A DNA stretch of 64,000 nucleotides from Taibaiella sp041660405 (GTDB taxonomy: Bacteria > Bacteroidota > Bacteroidia > Chitinophagales > Chitinophagaceae). The DNA lies in NCBI GenBank assembly GCA_041660405.1, contig JBAZWL010000006.1, positions 1 to 64,000 on the forward strand, read 5' to 3'. Under the pieces are notes generated by a model. It was given only the letters and a program-made list of their open reading frames with translations. It was not told the origin of the DNA and did no database searches. The position numbers and the translations under genes were made by a program. Numbering within the stretch: position 1 is the first letter of the stretch; the number at the start of each line of letters is the position of its first letter. Below, piece by piece: positions 44,128-53,062 of this stretch.

Positions 44128-45300
44128 TTAACCTTCTTTTTTACCAAAAGAGATTTTATCAAAGTCAAAAGTAAGTGAGAAACGTAAAGTATTGGATAAT
44201 GGGTTACGGGCTACGCCGGAACCTGATGGCACAAGGTAAGAAAAATTAAGTCCGAAAACGTTATATCTTACACCAAGTCCGCAAGTAAAATACTGACGGT
44301 CACCATTGTTTTTATTTTCGTAAAAATAACCTGCTCTTACTGCAAATTGATCCTGGTACCAATATTCACCACCTATAGATATAGTAGTACCATATCCTGG
44401 AGGCGCTTTGGAGAAGGAACTCAACATACCAGAAACAACTGTTTTTTCGGGTATATAACCTGTATCAGCTCCCGAAGCAGTTTGGCCATATATAGGAGCC
44501 GGAACCAAAGATTTATTTAAATCAAGCGCGGCGGTTACTTTGTTGTAAGCATCAATCTTATAAGTGTAAGCTACACCAATACCAAGATTGATAGGAAGGA
44601 AGTCCTGTTGGCTTTGAGAATAGCTGATTTTAGAACCTACATTGGACAATACTGCACCGGCGCTAAACGTTCCGCTACGATCCTCAGAAACTTCCTTGGT
44701 TTTGCTATAGTAAATACCCACATCTCCTGCAAATGCGCTTCCCGGGCTATAAGTACCATTGTCAGGTGCACCTGCAGCAATGTTCGAACTGATATAACGA
44801 AGACTTACACCCAGGGAAAGGTCTGTAGAAAGTCTGCGGGAATAACCAACATCAAAAGCAAATTCTCTTGGTTTACCACTACCTACAGGTTGTGCATCTA
44901 CACTGGTATAGTCAATATTACCAAGGTTAAAATATCTTAGAGATGCACTGATGGCCTGGTTTTTATTTTCTCCGAATTTTTTATAAGCGGACAAGTAAGC
45001 CAGGAAAACATCAGGTACAAGGTCTTTAAGCCATGGAGTATAGGTTACAGAAATACCGAGGTCTTTATTACTGGTAGCCAGTTTAGCTACGTTCCAATAT
45101 TGTGAATTCGCATCGGGAGACAACGCTATTCCTACATCACCCATTGCACCGCTACGGGCATCAGGAGAAATGCGTAAAAAAGGAACTGCGGTGGTAATTG
45201 TTCCGGCTTTCTGTCCCGATATATTTGTTTGTGCAAAAGATTGTGAACCCATTAGACCGGTAAGCAGGGTGATACCGGCAATTGCAAAGCGTTTAGCCAT
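44128..45300 (-). CDS. porV: Type IX secretion outer-membrane protein PorV (LptO)
   Basis: 390 aa. A signal peptide (about 1-23, ending SQSFAQ) is followed by an outer-membrane barrel of the FadL-like PorV/PorQ family. PorV blocks are AVPFLRISPDARSGAMGDVGIALSPDANSQYWNVAKLATSN, VTYTPWLKDLVPDVFLAYLSAYKKF, FAFDVGYSRRLSTDLSLGVSLRYISSN and FYENKNNGDRQYFTCGLGVRYNVFGLNFSYL. In the type IX system PorV carries cargo from the translocon SprA to the PorU sortase complex. It lies directly downstream of porU on the same strand, the usual Bacteroidota arrangement. Confidence 0.93.
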   Translation of the reverse strand: MAKRFAIAGITLLTGLMGSQSFAQTNISGQKAGTITTAVPFLRISPDARSGAMGDVGIALSPDANSQYWNVAKLATSNKDLGISVTYTPWLKDLVPDVFLAYLSAYKKFGENKNQAISASLRYFNLGNIDYTSVDAQPVGSGKPREFAFDVGYSRRLSTDLSLGVSLRYISSNIAAGAPDNGTYSPGSAFAGDVGIYYSKTKEVSEDRSGTFSAGAVLSNVGSKISYSQSQQDFLPINLGIGVAYTYKIDAYNKVTAALDLNKSLVPAPIYGQTASGADTGYIPEKTVVSGMLSSFSKAPPGYGTTISIGGEYWYQDQFAVRAGYFYENKNNGDRQYFTCGLGVRYNVFGLNFSYLVPSGSGVARNPLSNTLRFSLTFDFDKISFGKKEG

Positions 45301-45449
45301 TCTTCTTCTTGTTAGTTAAAAATATAATTATGGTGTAGAGGTTCCTACGATAGGCTTTGAGCGTTTTGTGAATTGATATAACTTATATATAATTCTGTAA
45401 AGGATGGCAAAGATAAGGTAATAATCACGATTTTAAATTATTTTATGGT

Positions 45450-45485
45450 AAATGATTAAGCGGTTTTTTATCCGCTTAATCATTT
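45450..45485 (-). terminator. Stem-loop downstream of porU
   Basis: A perfect 14-bp stem AAATGATTAAGCGG / CCGCTTAATCATTT, 11 bases after the porU stop. It lacks a T-run after the stem on the minus strand, so it may be a weak terminator or an RNA-stabilising element, allowing some read-through into porV. Confidence 0.5.
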
Positions 45486-45495
45486 ATTCGATCCA

Positions 45496-48400
45496 TTAAC
45501 GCAATAATACGAGTTTCTGGTATGCGGTGGCCGAAATTCCTTTTGAAGTTTTTGCTGTTAGCCTATAAAAATAAACCCCACGGAATAACGGTGTGCCGTT
45601 TTCACCAAGGCCATCCCATAATATTTCAGTTCTGTTGCCTGTAGTTACAATGTTCTGTTTCAACGTTCTGGCTAATGCACCCGATGCGTTAAATATCTGC
45701 AAGGTTACATCCATTTCTTCTCCTTCCTGGTTGTGTTGAAATACAATGTGTGTTACATCGGTTACGGGGTTAGGGTAGTTGTATATATCGCTGATAAATC
45801 CTTTGTCTTTATTTTTAACTTCAAAAGTCACTGTTCCTTCACCTGAATTATTGTAAGCATCCCAGGCTTTTACCCTTAAAGTATGCTGGCCTTCCGGTAA
45901 ATTATACAGCGGGAAGTTCACATGGCCATTCCGGTAATCATTTTGTTCAGATTCATAGTAATTGTTCATGATATACGGATTCTGAAGATCTTCATCCAGT
46001 ATAGCTACAAGGTCGTGGCCAATAGAGCTGCCGGATACATTGATACCGTTATCATCATAAAGTTTTACATAAAGCAACGGATTGGGCCCTGTTACACCAC
46101 CGTTTCTGAATTTATCATTATCAATATATGGCTTTACAATAGGGGCATCATTATCTGCTACGGCATTATGATTGTAATCTCCGATAGTGTAACTGGTGTC
46201 TACACCAGCTGCATCTGTTGATTCACTATTGGCATAATAGCTGATTTTCCCCAGGCCATAGTCATAGTTAATATCCTTAGGCGCTACAAAACTTACGGTG
46301 AACTTTCCGTTTTTAACTGTGCCTTTTACTTTAGCTACTATATTGGTTTGCAAATTGAAATAAGGATCAGTCTGTTCCGGATTTACCGTTTGCACTTTTC
46401 TTATTTTGTCGAAAATAGTTACATAAACCGGGCCATTAAAATTACTAAGCAGATTATTGTTTTTATCTGTTATAGAACCTGAAAGCAGGTAACGGCCAAG
46501 CGCTTTTATCGTATCTGTCTCAAAAGTACTGCCAATGTCCTGCATTTCCAGTTTATCAGTAACTACATTATGAACGGGCATTTCCATTTTTAAAGCCGGA
46601 TCGCCTAAAACCACATATTTGTAGTTGTTCTCATCGGCAAATCTATTCTTGGCTTCGCGCAATGCCTCACCTATAGTTTTCCAGTTACCTGCTGCATCCT
46701 TTGTAAATTGAGCAGCAGTATAAGCTTCATTTAAAGCTGTGTTCTGAAATTGATATACCACTTGTGTAGTGGTGATCATAGCAATGGAACCGCTATTAGG
46801 ATTTATCATCAGCTTGGCACCAGCGGAACGATGTGATGGATCGTCAAACCGTCCAAAATCGCAGGTAGCGGTGACCATTACAGGTAGTTTATTTTTATTT
46901 GTCCAGTTACCATAATCATCTGCCGTCAGAATGGCTTCGTGCGACCAGCGTTGAGGGCTGCCATGTCCGCTATAGCTCATCAGGAATGTACCATTATATA
47001 TCTGGTCATTTATGGCCTTATTTACCATAGGATAACGGCCTCCACTTGGTGTAGATGCTATTACATAAGCATCAGAATAAATTTTATATACATTGAGCAC
47101 ATGGGCCGAATCGTAATAAAAATTACTTACTGTTTCACAATCTTTCATGTGGTTCATACCAAATTGACCAGCATCTTTATCATCTGCCACATAACTCACT
47201 ACATTTTTCCATGGACCAAAGGAAGCAGGGCTGGCATAGTTTTTAATTTTAACTATCGCTTTATTGGCTTCATCTGCATCAAAAGCTGGAATACGACCGG
47301 TACCTATATCTACACGGTTAGAACAACCGGAGCCGGTACAATTTATATCTTCACCTTCATCCAGCAAAGCAAAAAAGTCATCAGAGCTATAAGCGTCCGA
47401 ACTGTTTGCACTTTCGTAAGTCTGAAAAGTAGGTACAAAATTAGTATTGAATGCAATCCTGTTTTTATAATCAAAAGATGCGGCACCCATGAACAACACA
47501 TTCCTGATCTCAGGGGTGCCTGTCCTATCGTAAAACATTTTAATAAAGTTCCTTATCCCACCTATATCCTGGCCTCCTGAAGAAAACTCGTTGTAAATCT
47601 GATCAGTCTGCGCTACGGCTACGGTCATACCTTCTTTCTGGCGATGAAATGCTGCCAATTCTTCCGCAGCAGCCCTGAATTCGGGAGGGGTAACGATAAG
47701 AAAATCTACCTGGCTCAAACCATGAAGATCCTGATTAGGTACTGTGCTTATGCCAAGTTTAACCGGGGCATTAAATTGTGAGCCATCAAAAGCAATAAAT
47801 TCGCGTAGCCGGTTCCCTGGTCTTACAATGCTGAGATTATTGGAGCTAAGTGTTCCATTTAATGCAGTTGGATTAAGTGGATCTGTAATTTCCCAGACTT
47901 TAAGATTAGCATTTGCATTCTGTACGGTATACTCAGCATTCTGACCTGCCGGCAGTGCCGCTGTATTCCAATCGCGGAAGGCCAGTTGGCCGGAAGGGAA
48001 GGTAAGCTGTTTGCGATAATTAAGCCTGATGTAATCAATATATCCTGCGGCTGTACCACCGGTATTGTAGCTATAACTGAGCGTGAGATTTCCTCCGGAA
48101 GGGAAGGAGCCTGTATAATCTACCGGATCCATAAAAATATTTCCACCGGACGCAGTCATGTTAAGTGCCGTAAGAAAATTATTATTGTAGTTTATTGCTA
48201 TCGAAGCACCTGCGTCACCTACATTACTTACCGAAGTTTTGAACCCGACATTACCGACAACAGCACCCAGGTTTACATTGAAATTTTGGGTAAGGGTTGC
48301 ACTGTTCATAGAATTCATTTTGTTTCCCCACCATACCTTACCCATATTGCCCAGATTAAAACTATCGCGCTCTATCAAGGTATAATCGTCAAAGGTGGTA

Positions 48401-49233
48401 GCAGTGTATGATGATGCACCGGTTGCTGCCTCCGTAGTAATTCTTTTTCCTGCACCCAAGTCAAAATTCAAAAAATAATAACTCTGGTTTTCATAATAAT
48501 TGCTGGTATGTGTGAACGTTTTATTTACCGAGTCTTTATTCCAGAGTACCGGTCCGTTTGCATAGAACAATATATAGTCATTTTGACCGAAGGTGCTGCC
48601 ATTGCTACTTACATAAATAGCATTTTCGATAAGATCATCAGGTTGGTCAGGCGTTACTTTTTCAGGCAGTACTGTACCGCCATTACCATATACCCGGATA
48701 TTTGCGGGATTAATGGACGCAGGATTTGCACCTATACTTTGTAGGAAGGCGTAATCAATTTTGTAAACACCACGGGTAGGAGCACCTATTTTATACCAGT
48801 TGCCTGATGCCAATACCGAATTGGGTACTGTAGTTGGTTTCTGCGCTGTGTGGCCACTGGTGCCGTCTTCAAATTCCGTTACTTCCAGATCAAAGGAGAC
48901 TAACCTTTCGAGGTTGGTACCTGATTTGCGAAATGCCGGAATTTTTGCAAAGGCCACCTGCTGTTTACGCTCTATACCACGGATAACATCGGGCTCAAAG
49001 CTATTAGAAACTTGTACATTGGCAGGAAGCTGATCTACCGGCTCTGTTTTAATATTAATCAATTTTACCTGTGGCGTGCTACTGCCGGACAGTAATATTT
49101 TTTGAGAAACAATCCCTTTTGCTGAAACAATTCCCGGGTTAACCGTATGATGGCTGACACTTGTCTTTTGTTGTGCTACAGATTGATAACTAATTGCCCC
49201 AAGTAACCAGGCACACAAGAAAATTTTCTTCAT
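45496..49233 (-). CDS. porU: Type IX secretion sortase PorU
   Basis: 1245 aa from the ATG at 49233 (a TTG two codons earlier is also in frame). Signal peptide MKKIFLCAWLLGAISYQSVAQ. A long beta-rich N-terminal part (about 25-500) is followed by the gingipain-like C25 cysteine peptidase domain (about 510-880). The likely catalytic dyad is H757 in MSYSGHGSPQRWSHE and C791 in VMVTATCDFGRFDDPSHRSAG. Immunoglobulin-like domains lead to PorU's own C-terminal domain (YNYPNPVTDVTHIVFQHN, GVYFYRLTAK, YQKLVLLR). PorU cuts off the sorting domain of type IX cargo and links it to lipopolysaccharide at the cell surface. It lies directly upstream of porV. Confidence 0.95.
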   Translation of the reverse strand: MKKIFLCAWLLGAISYQSVAQQKTSVSHHTVNPGIVSAKGIVSQKILLSGSSTPQVKLINIKTEPVDQLPANVQVSNSFEPDVIRGIERKQQVAFAKIPAFRKSGTNLERLVSFDLEVTEFEDGTSGHTAQKPTTVPNSVLASGNWYKIGAPTRGVYKIDYAFLQSIGANPASINPANIRVYGNGGTVLPEKVTPDQPDDLIENAIYVSSNGSTFGQNDYILFYANGPVLWNKDSVNKTFTHTSNYYENQSYYFLNFDLGAGKRITTEAATGASSYTATTFDDYTLIERDSFNLGNMGKVWWGNKMNSMNSATLTQNFNVNLGAVVGNVGFKTSVSNVGDAGASIAINYNNNFLTALNMTASGGNIFMDPVDYTGSFPSGGNLTLSYSYNTGGTAAGYIDYIRLNYRKQLTFPSGQLAFRDWNTAALPAGQNAEYTVQNANANLKVWEITDPLNPTALNGTLSSNNLSIVRPGNRLREFIAFDGSQFNAPVKLGISTVPNQDLHGLSQVDFLIVTPPEFRAAAEELAAFHRQKEGMTVAVAQTDQIYNEFSSGGQDIGGIRNFIKMFYDRTGTPEIRNVLFMGAASFDYKNRIAFNTNFVPTFQTYESANSSDAYSSDDFFALLDEGEDINCTGSGCSNRVDIGTGRIPAFDADEANKAIVKIKNYASPASFGPWKNVVSYVADDKDAGQFGMNHMKDCETVSNFYYDSAHVLNVYKIYSDAYVIASTPSGGRYPMVNKAINDQIYNGTFLMSYSGHGSPQRWSHEAILTADDYGNWTNKNKLPVMVTATCDFGRFDDPSHRSAGAKLMINPNSGSIAMITTTQVVYQFQNTALNEAYTAAQFTKDAAGNWKTIGEALREAKNRFADENNYKYVVLGDPALKMEMPVHNVVTDKLEMQDIGSTFETDTIKALGRYLLSGSITDKNNNLLSNFNGPVYVTIFDKIRKVQTVNPEQTDPYFNLQTNIVAKVKGTVKNGKFTVSFVAPKDINYDYGLGKISYYANSESTDAAGVDTSYTIGDYNHNAVADNDAPIVKPYIDNDKFRNGGVTGPNPLLYVKLYDDNGINVSGSSIGHDLVAILDEDLQNPYIMNNYYESEQNDYRNGHVNFPLYNLPEGQHTLRVKAWDAYNNSGEGTVTFEVKNKDKGFISDIYNYPNPVTDVTHIVFQHNQEGEEMDVTLQIFNASGALARTLKQNIVTTGNRTEILWDGLGENGTPLFRGVYFYRLTAKTSKGISATAYQKLVLLR

Positions 49234-49459
49234 GCTCAAATATTTATTTTCCCCGATTTAACCGGGCTCTATATAAACGTAAAAATATTATCCTTAGTAT
49301 TTCTAATGGAATATCCAAAATTACGCTAAAAAAGACACAATTATATGCGTAAGACGTTGGCATCAGGATTGACCAAAGCCTATAAATTAACAATCCTGCA
49401 CCGGTGAATTGTGCAGGATGGCTAACCATTTCGGTTTAAACTTCAAATGGTAAAGATGA

Positions 49460-50647
49460 CTATACTTTTTTTAGGATATTTCTTACCGATCTGCGTAGCA
49501 AAAAGAAAAGAATAATTAACATAACAACCAGCAATACCCCAATAACCCAAGCATCGCTTATCTTGATGTGTAATTCTATTTTTTCGAGCCAGCGCACCAT
49601 AAACACATGGATGCCAAAGGCAATAAGGCCGGCTATAACCACTGCAGAACTAACCCATGGTAGGAAAAAGCGATTTAATATTCGTCTTAAAGTCGATGGA
49701 GCGTAGCCTATCTGTTTCATAAGCGTGATATGTCCTGCAGCCCGTTGCACGGTTATTTCGATAAAAAGAATGAAGGATAACAAGGCCATGCCAACCACGA
49801 TAAGGGCAATACCACCTACACTGGTTACTATAGCCTGAACCATAGTCCTGATGCGGTTCCAGCGGAGTTGTTCTTCGTTTGTAGTATATTTTTTCTCCTT
49901 TAAAAAAGATACAAAATCCTTATCCGACGGGTCCTGCACTTTTACAATCAGCCTGGAGGGTTTGGTGGCGGTGCTTACGCCATATTTTTTATTCATTTCG
50001 TCCATAAAAGACTGTGGTACCAGTACAGAGCTGATCCTGTCGGTAAAGCCTACTATTTGTGCGCGGTATTTTTCTTTGCCACGGGCAATACTGATTTCGA
50101 AGGGCAGGGCTTTAATAGAGGTTTGAGATAATTGTGGCAAGCCCTGGCTTAAAGCAAATCCATAATTATACAGGTTCAGGAAATCGTTGGACATGATGAT
50201 AGGTAGTGATGGCTGCCCTGGTTGCCAGGCCCAGTCTTCAGGAAGTACATCCAGGTATTTATTATCAACAGAACCCAGGAACATTTCGGTATAAAAGCTA
50301 AGACTTCCACCCATGCTGGCCGACACCGGAAAATTGTTGGAATTAAGTGGCCCCACTTCATTTACACCTTTCAGCTTTTCCAACCCGTTTATTTCGGCAG
50401 GGGAAAAAAGATTGTCTTCCGGATCGCGGGCCATGCTTTCGTTGGTTACTTGTTTGCCTATGACTACATAAGCTGCCATGGTATCTTCCTTACCTTTTCC
50501 CGAAAGAATTTCCCTGAAATCGAACCAGGCCAATACAGCGATAAAAAGCAATAGAATACCTATGCACAATGCTATCCAGGAGCCATACATGCGCGCCTTT
50601 TGTTTACCCGGTCTTAATAATTTTAAAATGATCTTGTCCTGTTGCAC
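49460..50647 (-). CDS. FtsX-like ABC transporter permease
   Basis: 395 aa from the GTG at 50647. The reading frame extends to 50824 but that part overlaps the M23 gene; the GTG lies 28 bases after the M23 stop and precedes MQQDKIILKLLRPGKQKARMYGSW, a normal cytoplasmic tail. One N-terminal transmembrane helix (about 25-45) is followed by a large periplasmic domain (about 46-275). Three C-terminal helices carry the FtsX/MacB core (RTMVQAIVTSVGGIALIVVGMALLSFILF, RAAGHITLMKQIGYAPSTLRRIL). An ATPase partner is needed and none is adjacent. With the M23 peptidase upstream it recalls FtsEX-peptidase pairs, though its own family place is uncertain. Confidence 0.82.
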   Translation of the reverse strand: MQQDKIILKLLRPGKQKARMYGSWIALCIGILLLFIAVLAWFDFREILSGKGKEDTMAAYVVIGKQVTNESMARDPEDNLFSPAEINGLEKLKGVNEVGPLNSNNFPVSASMGGSLSFYTEMFLGSVDNKYLDVLPEDWAWQPGQPSLPIIMSNDFLNLYNYGFALSQGLPQLSQTSIKALPFEISIARGKEKYRAQIVGFTDRISSVLVPQSFMDEMNKKYGVSTATKPSRLIVKVQDPSDKDFVSFLKEKKYTTNEEQLRWNRIRTMVQAIVTSVGGIALIVVGMALLSFILFIEITVQRAAGHITLMKQIGYAPSTLRRILNRFFLPWVSSAVVIAGLIAFGIHVFMVRWLEKIELHIKISDAWVIGVLLVVMLIILFFLLRRSVRNILKKV

Positions 50648-50675
50648 AAATATTATTTTTAGAGAAGCCAGTTTT

Positions 50676-52382
50676 TTACCTGGTAAAATTGTAATGGAAA
50701 GTACGCTTATTATTATTCTCGTCTGTAGCGGTAATATCCAGGGAATGTTTCCCTGCAGTACAATGCCCATCAAAGATATAAGTGTATGTATTGCCGGAAC
50801 GTACGAAGCGGAGCCATTTACCATCCAGCTCGGCCCGGAAAGATTGAACGGAAGTAAGGTTATCTGTTACCGTAAACCTGATGTTTTTTGCTTTGGTAAG
50901 TACGGTTGTTTTTTGCAGCGATTTTATAACCGGTGGTACAGTATCTACGGCTACATAGTAATTACCAAAAGTGCGCACTTCAGCTTTAGCCCATCCCTTC
51001 TCATACTGCGCTACAGCTGCATCCTGCGGATTATTTCCGGGTAATGCCGCCGCTTTAATATGATGGATAAATACCAGTTTGCTCGCCAGCGCAAAAGGCA
51101 ATAACTTATTTAACTTAAGGCTAAGATTGGCATAAGTTTGCAAGGGCACTTTGGTATCCTGTATCTGAACAATGTGAGAAAGATATTTTGAGGAAGGCTG
51201 CTCACTATACTTCAGACAAATATCATCATAAAGGGCATCTTTATCTGTACGGAATGAAAGAGTATTCGTCTTCAGTTCATTAGCCTTTCCGGCTGTCCAT
51301 AAAGTACAATCCGGTTCAGTTGCAGTGTCAACATTGCCGGGATACTGTATCGTAAACCGGATGTATGATGTATTACCTGCTGCATCTTTAAGTTCTATAA
51401 CTACTTCATGTGGTTTAGTATAATCAATATCCATGGCACCATCTGCAGCGTTGAGAAAAGTATAATTGCTAAGTTTGTTACCCTTAATCCTAAACAAAGT
51501 CTGATACCAACCCTTATCTTCTTCTTTCAGTTTAAAATCGGCAAAAGCATTTACATAGCGGTTTTCGTCAAAGTCAATATCATTAAGTCTCCAGGAAGAT
51601 TGTAATGCATCATCCAGGTATAGATTCATTTCATAGACGCCCAATGTATTGCTGCTGCCATTCATATAATCATCAGCCTTAACAGCAATGCGGATATCCT
51701 TAGTATTTACAACTAATGGTTTGGCAGTAGTGTAATCACTACCATCTTTTTTTAGTGGAAACAGTTGAGGTTCCTGCTCATACACACTACCAACGTTATA
51801 TAAGGCAATACTTTTAGGCACCGGTGGCAAATCATCAACAATAGGTAATCCAAACAATGCAGCATTTAAAACATGTTGCGTTTTGGTATCTCTTATTTCA
51901 AAATGCAGATGTGGCCCTGTACTTCCACCGGTTGTGCCGGAGAAAGCAATGAATTGACCTTTCTTAACCGGGAATTGATTTGCTGTCAACTTTAAATTTA
52001 CATCCCAGCTTTCCTGTGCATATTGTTGCTGTACTAAATACTGTTGCAAGGCAGGATAAAAATCGTTCAAATGTCCGTAAAGGGTAGTGTAACCATTTGG
52101 ATGAGTGATGTAAATAGCATTACCATACCCGCTGTGTGAAATAGATATACGCGATACATAACCATCTGCTGCGGCGTATACTTTCAGGTTCTCTTTTTCA
52201 TTGGTTTTGAGATCGAGACCGGTATGAAAGTGATTGGGCCGGCATTCGGCAAAATTTCCTGCCAAAGAAATCGGAATGTCCAGCGGGTTGCGAAAATAAT
52301 CCTGTGGGTAATTGTCCTGGGTTTGTGCAAACAAGCCTGCAGGTAAAATGGACAGAAGGATTAATGCGTATAAAAATTTCAT
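50676..52382 (-). CDS. M23 family metallopeptidase (LytM-like), periplasmic
   Basis: 568 aa from the ATG at 52382, where MKFLYALILLSILPAGLFAQ is a signal peptide; a longer frame to 52454 is not used. The LytM domain is near the N-terminus (about 45-175): NHFHTGLDL gives the first His and Asp ligands, YGNAIYITHPNGYTTLYGHL the core, and GPHLHFEIRD the HxH motif. About 390 residues of beta-rich sequence follow, with a C-terminal Ig-like module (TVDTVPPVIKSLQKTTVLTKAKNIRFTVTDNL). All zinc ligands are present, so it may cut peptidoglycan cross-links or activate an amidase. It is followed by the FtsX-like permease at a 28-base gap. Confidence 0.9.
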   Translation of the reverse strand: MKFLYALILLSILPAGLFAQTQDNYPQDYFRNPLDIPISLAGNFAECRPNHFHTGLDLKTNEKENLKVYAAADGYVSRISISHSGYGNAIYITHPNGYTTLYGHLNDFYPALQQYLVQQQYAQESWDVNLKLTANQFPVKKGQFIAFSGTTGGSTGPHLHFEIRDTKTQHVLNAALFGLPIVDDLPPVPKSIALYNVGSVYEQEPQLFPLKKDGSDYTTAKPLVVNTKDIRIAVKADDYMNGSSNTLGVYEMNLYLDDALQSSWRLNDIDFDENRYVNAFADFKLKEEDKGWYQTLFRIKGNKLSNYTFLNAADGAMDIDYTKPHEVVIELKDAAGNTSYIRFTIQYPGNVDTATEPDCTLWTAGKANELKTNTLSFRTDKDALYDDICLKYSEQPSSKYLSHIVQIQDTKVPLQTYANLSLKLNKLLPFALASKLVFIHHIKAAALPGNNPQDAAVAQYEKGWAKAEVRTFGNYYVAVDTVPPVIKSLQKTTVLTKAKNIRFTVTDNLTSVQSFRAELDGKWLRFVRSGNTYTYIFDGHCTAGKHSLDITATDENNNKRTFHYNFTR

Positions 52383-52530
52383 ACTGTAATAGAGACGGTG
52401 GGCATGCTCCGCATATTTATATAGCCGCAATGGGTAAACTAATATCGTATGCAAGATAGGATATTTTGTGTTTTAGGGAAACGCTTTAAGAGTATAGGAA
52501 ATTATGATATGGAGCACCACCAATATCCCT

Positions 52531-52589
52531 CGTAGGGACGGCATTGCATGCGTCCGCTAGTGTTGGACGCATGCAATGCCGTCCCTACG
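52531..52589. repeat. Dispersed palindrome, long perfect form (copy 6)
   Basis: A perfect 25-bp stem: CGTAGGGACGGCATTGCATG plus CGTCC (52531-52555), paired with 52565-52589, around the 9-nt loop GCTAGTGTT. It matches the element at 12732 apart from one base and loop length. It lies 5' of the M23 gene and 54 bases from tandem array B. Confidence 0.9.
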
Positions 52590-52642
52590 AATGAAATTTT
52601 GGGGTGGTGAGATGCCATATAAAGCTCTTTAGCTACGTTCAG

Positions 52643-52923
52643 ACGAGGTGATACCTCGTAAACCACGAGATGGTACCTCGTAAACCACGAGATGGTACAT
52701 CGTAAATCACGAGGTGATACTTCGTAAACCACGAGGTGATACTTCGTAAACCACGATGTAATACCTCGTAAACCACGAGGTGATACCTCGTAAACCACGA
52801 GGTGATACCTCGTAAACCACGATATGATACCTCGTAAACCACGAGATGGTACTTCGTAAACCACGATGTGGTACCTCGTAAACTACGAGGTGGTACCTCG
52901 TAAACCACGAGGTGGTACCTCGT
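52643..52923. repeat. 22-bp tandem repeat array B, each unit a hairpin (twelve units plus a partial)
   Basis: Consensus ACGAGGTGATACCTCGTAAACC. Unit starts fall every 22 bases from 52643 to 52907; the last unit is cut after ACCTCGT. In each unit ACGAGGT and ACCTCGT form an inverted repeat around GAT or GGT, separated from the next by AAACC. Variant units (ACGATGT, ACGAGAT, ACTTCGT, ACATCGT) weaken one arm at a time. No spacers, so not CRISPR. It lies in the 680-bp gap between ftsK (3' end) and the M23 gene (5' end). Two overlapping minus-strand frames stay open across it, but these follow from the repeat lacking stop codons. Confidence 0.95.
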
Positions 52924-52931
52924 GCGGATTG

Positions 52932-52957
52932 AGGTAAGGCAATATTTTGCCTTACCT
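52932..52957. repeat. Hairpin flanking array B
   Basis: AGGTAAGGCAA / TTGCCTTACCT, a perfect 11-bp stem with a TATT loop, immediately after the last repeat unit. It has no T-run and is not similar to the array unit. Confidence 0.6.
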
Positions 52958-52972
52958 AACACACAGAGGTAT

Positions 52973-53002
52973 GAAAAAAGCCGCTGATATACAGCGGCTT
53001 AT
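52973..53002 (-). terminator. ftsK terminator
   Basis: On the minus strand, AAGCCGCTG / CAGCGGCTT with a 5-nt loop is followed by TTTTTT. It lies about 60 bases after the ftsK stop. Confidence 0.8.
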
Positions 53003-53030
53003 ATTTTTAATGTTTTTGGTTATTTTGAAT

Positions 53031-53052
53031 CAGAAGATTCCGGAATCTTCTG
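53031..53052. repeat. 22-bp perfect palindrome just after ftsK
   Basis: Half-site CAGAAGATTCC repeated exactly in reverse, with no loop, 10 bases after the ftsK stop and before the terminator. No T-run follows, so it may be a protein-binding site or an mRNA-end structure. Confidence 0.6.
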
Positions 53053-53062
53053 TACACTGTCT

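Noticed and set aside
46939..47580. A 213-codon frame antisense to porU
   Set aside because: Shadow of the porU peptidase domain, including its catalytic region; composition is unlike a real protein.
49460..50824. Extended FtsX-like permease frame reading back into the M23 gene
   Set aside because: The first 59 codons would overlap the M23 coding end by about 150 bases and have no membrane-protein logic; the GTG at 50647 fits the operon gap.
52502..52962. Two overlapping minus-strand reading frames of about 107-120 codons with 22-residue periodic sequence over array B
   Set aside because: They arise because the 22-bp unit lacks stop codons in several frames at once. Neither has a promoter or homology, and the bases vary to keep the DNA hairpin rather than a protein.
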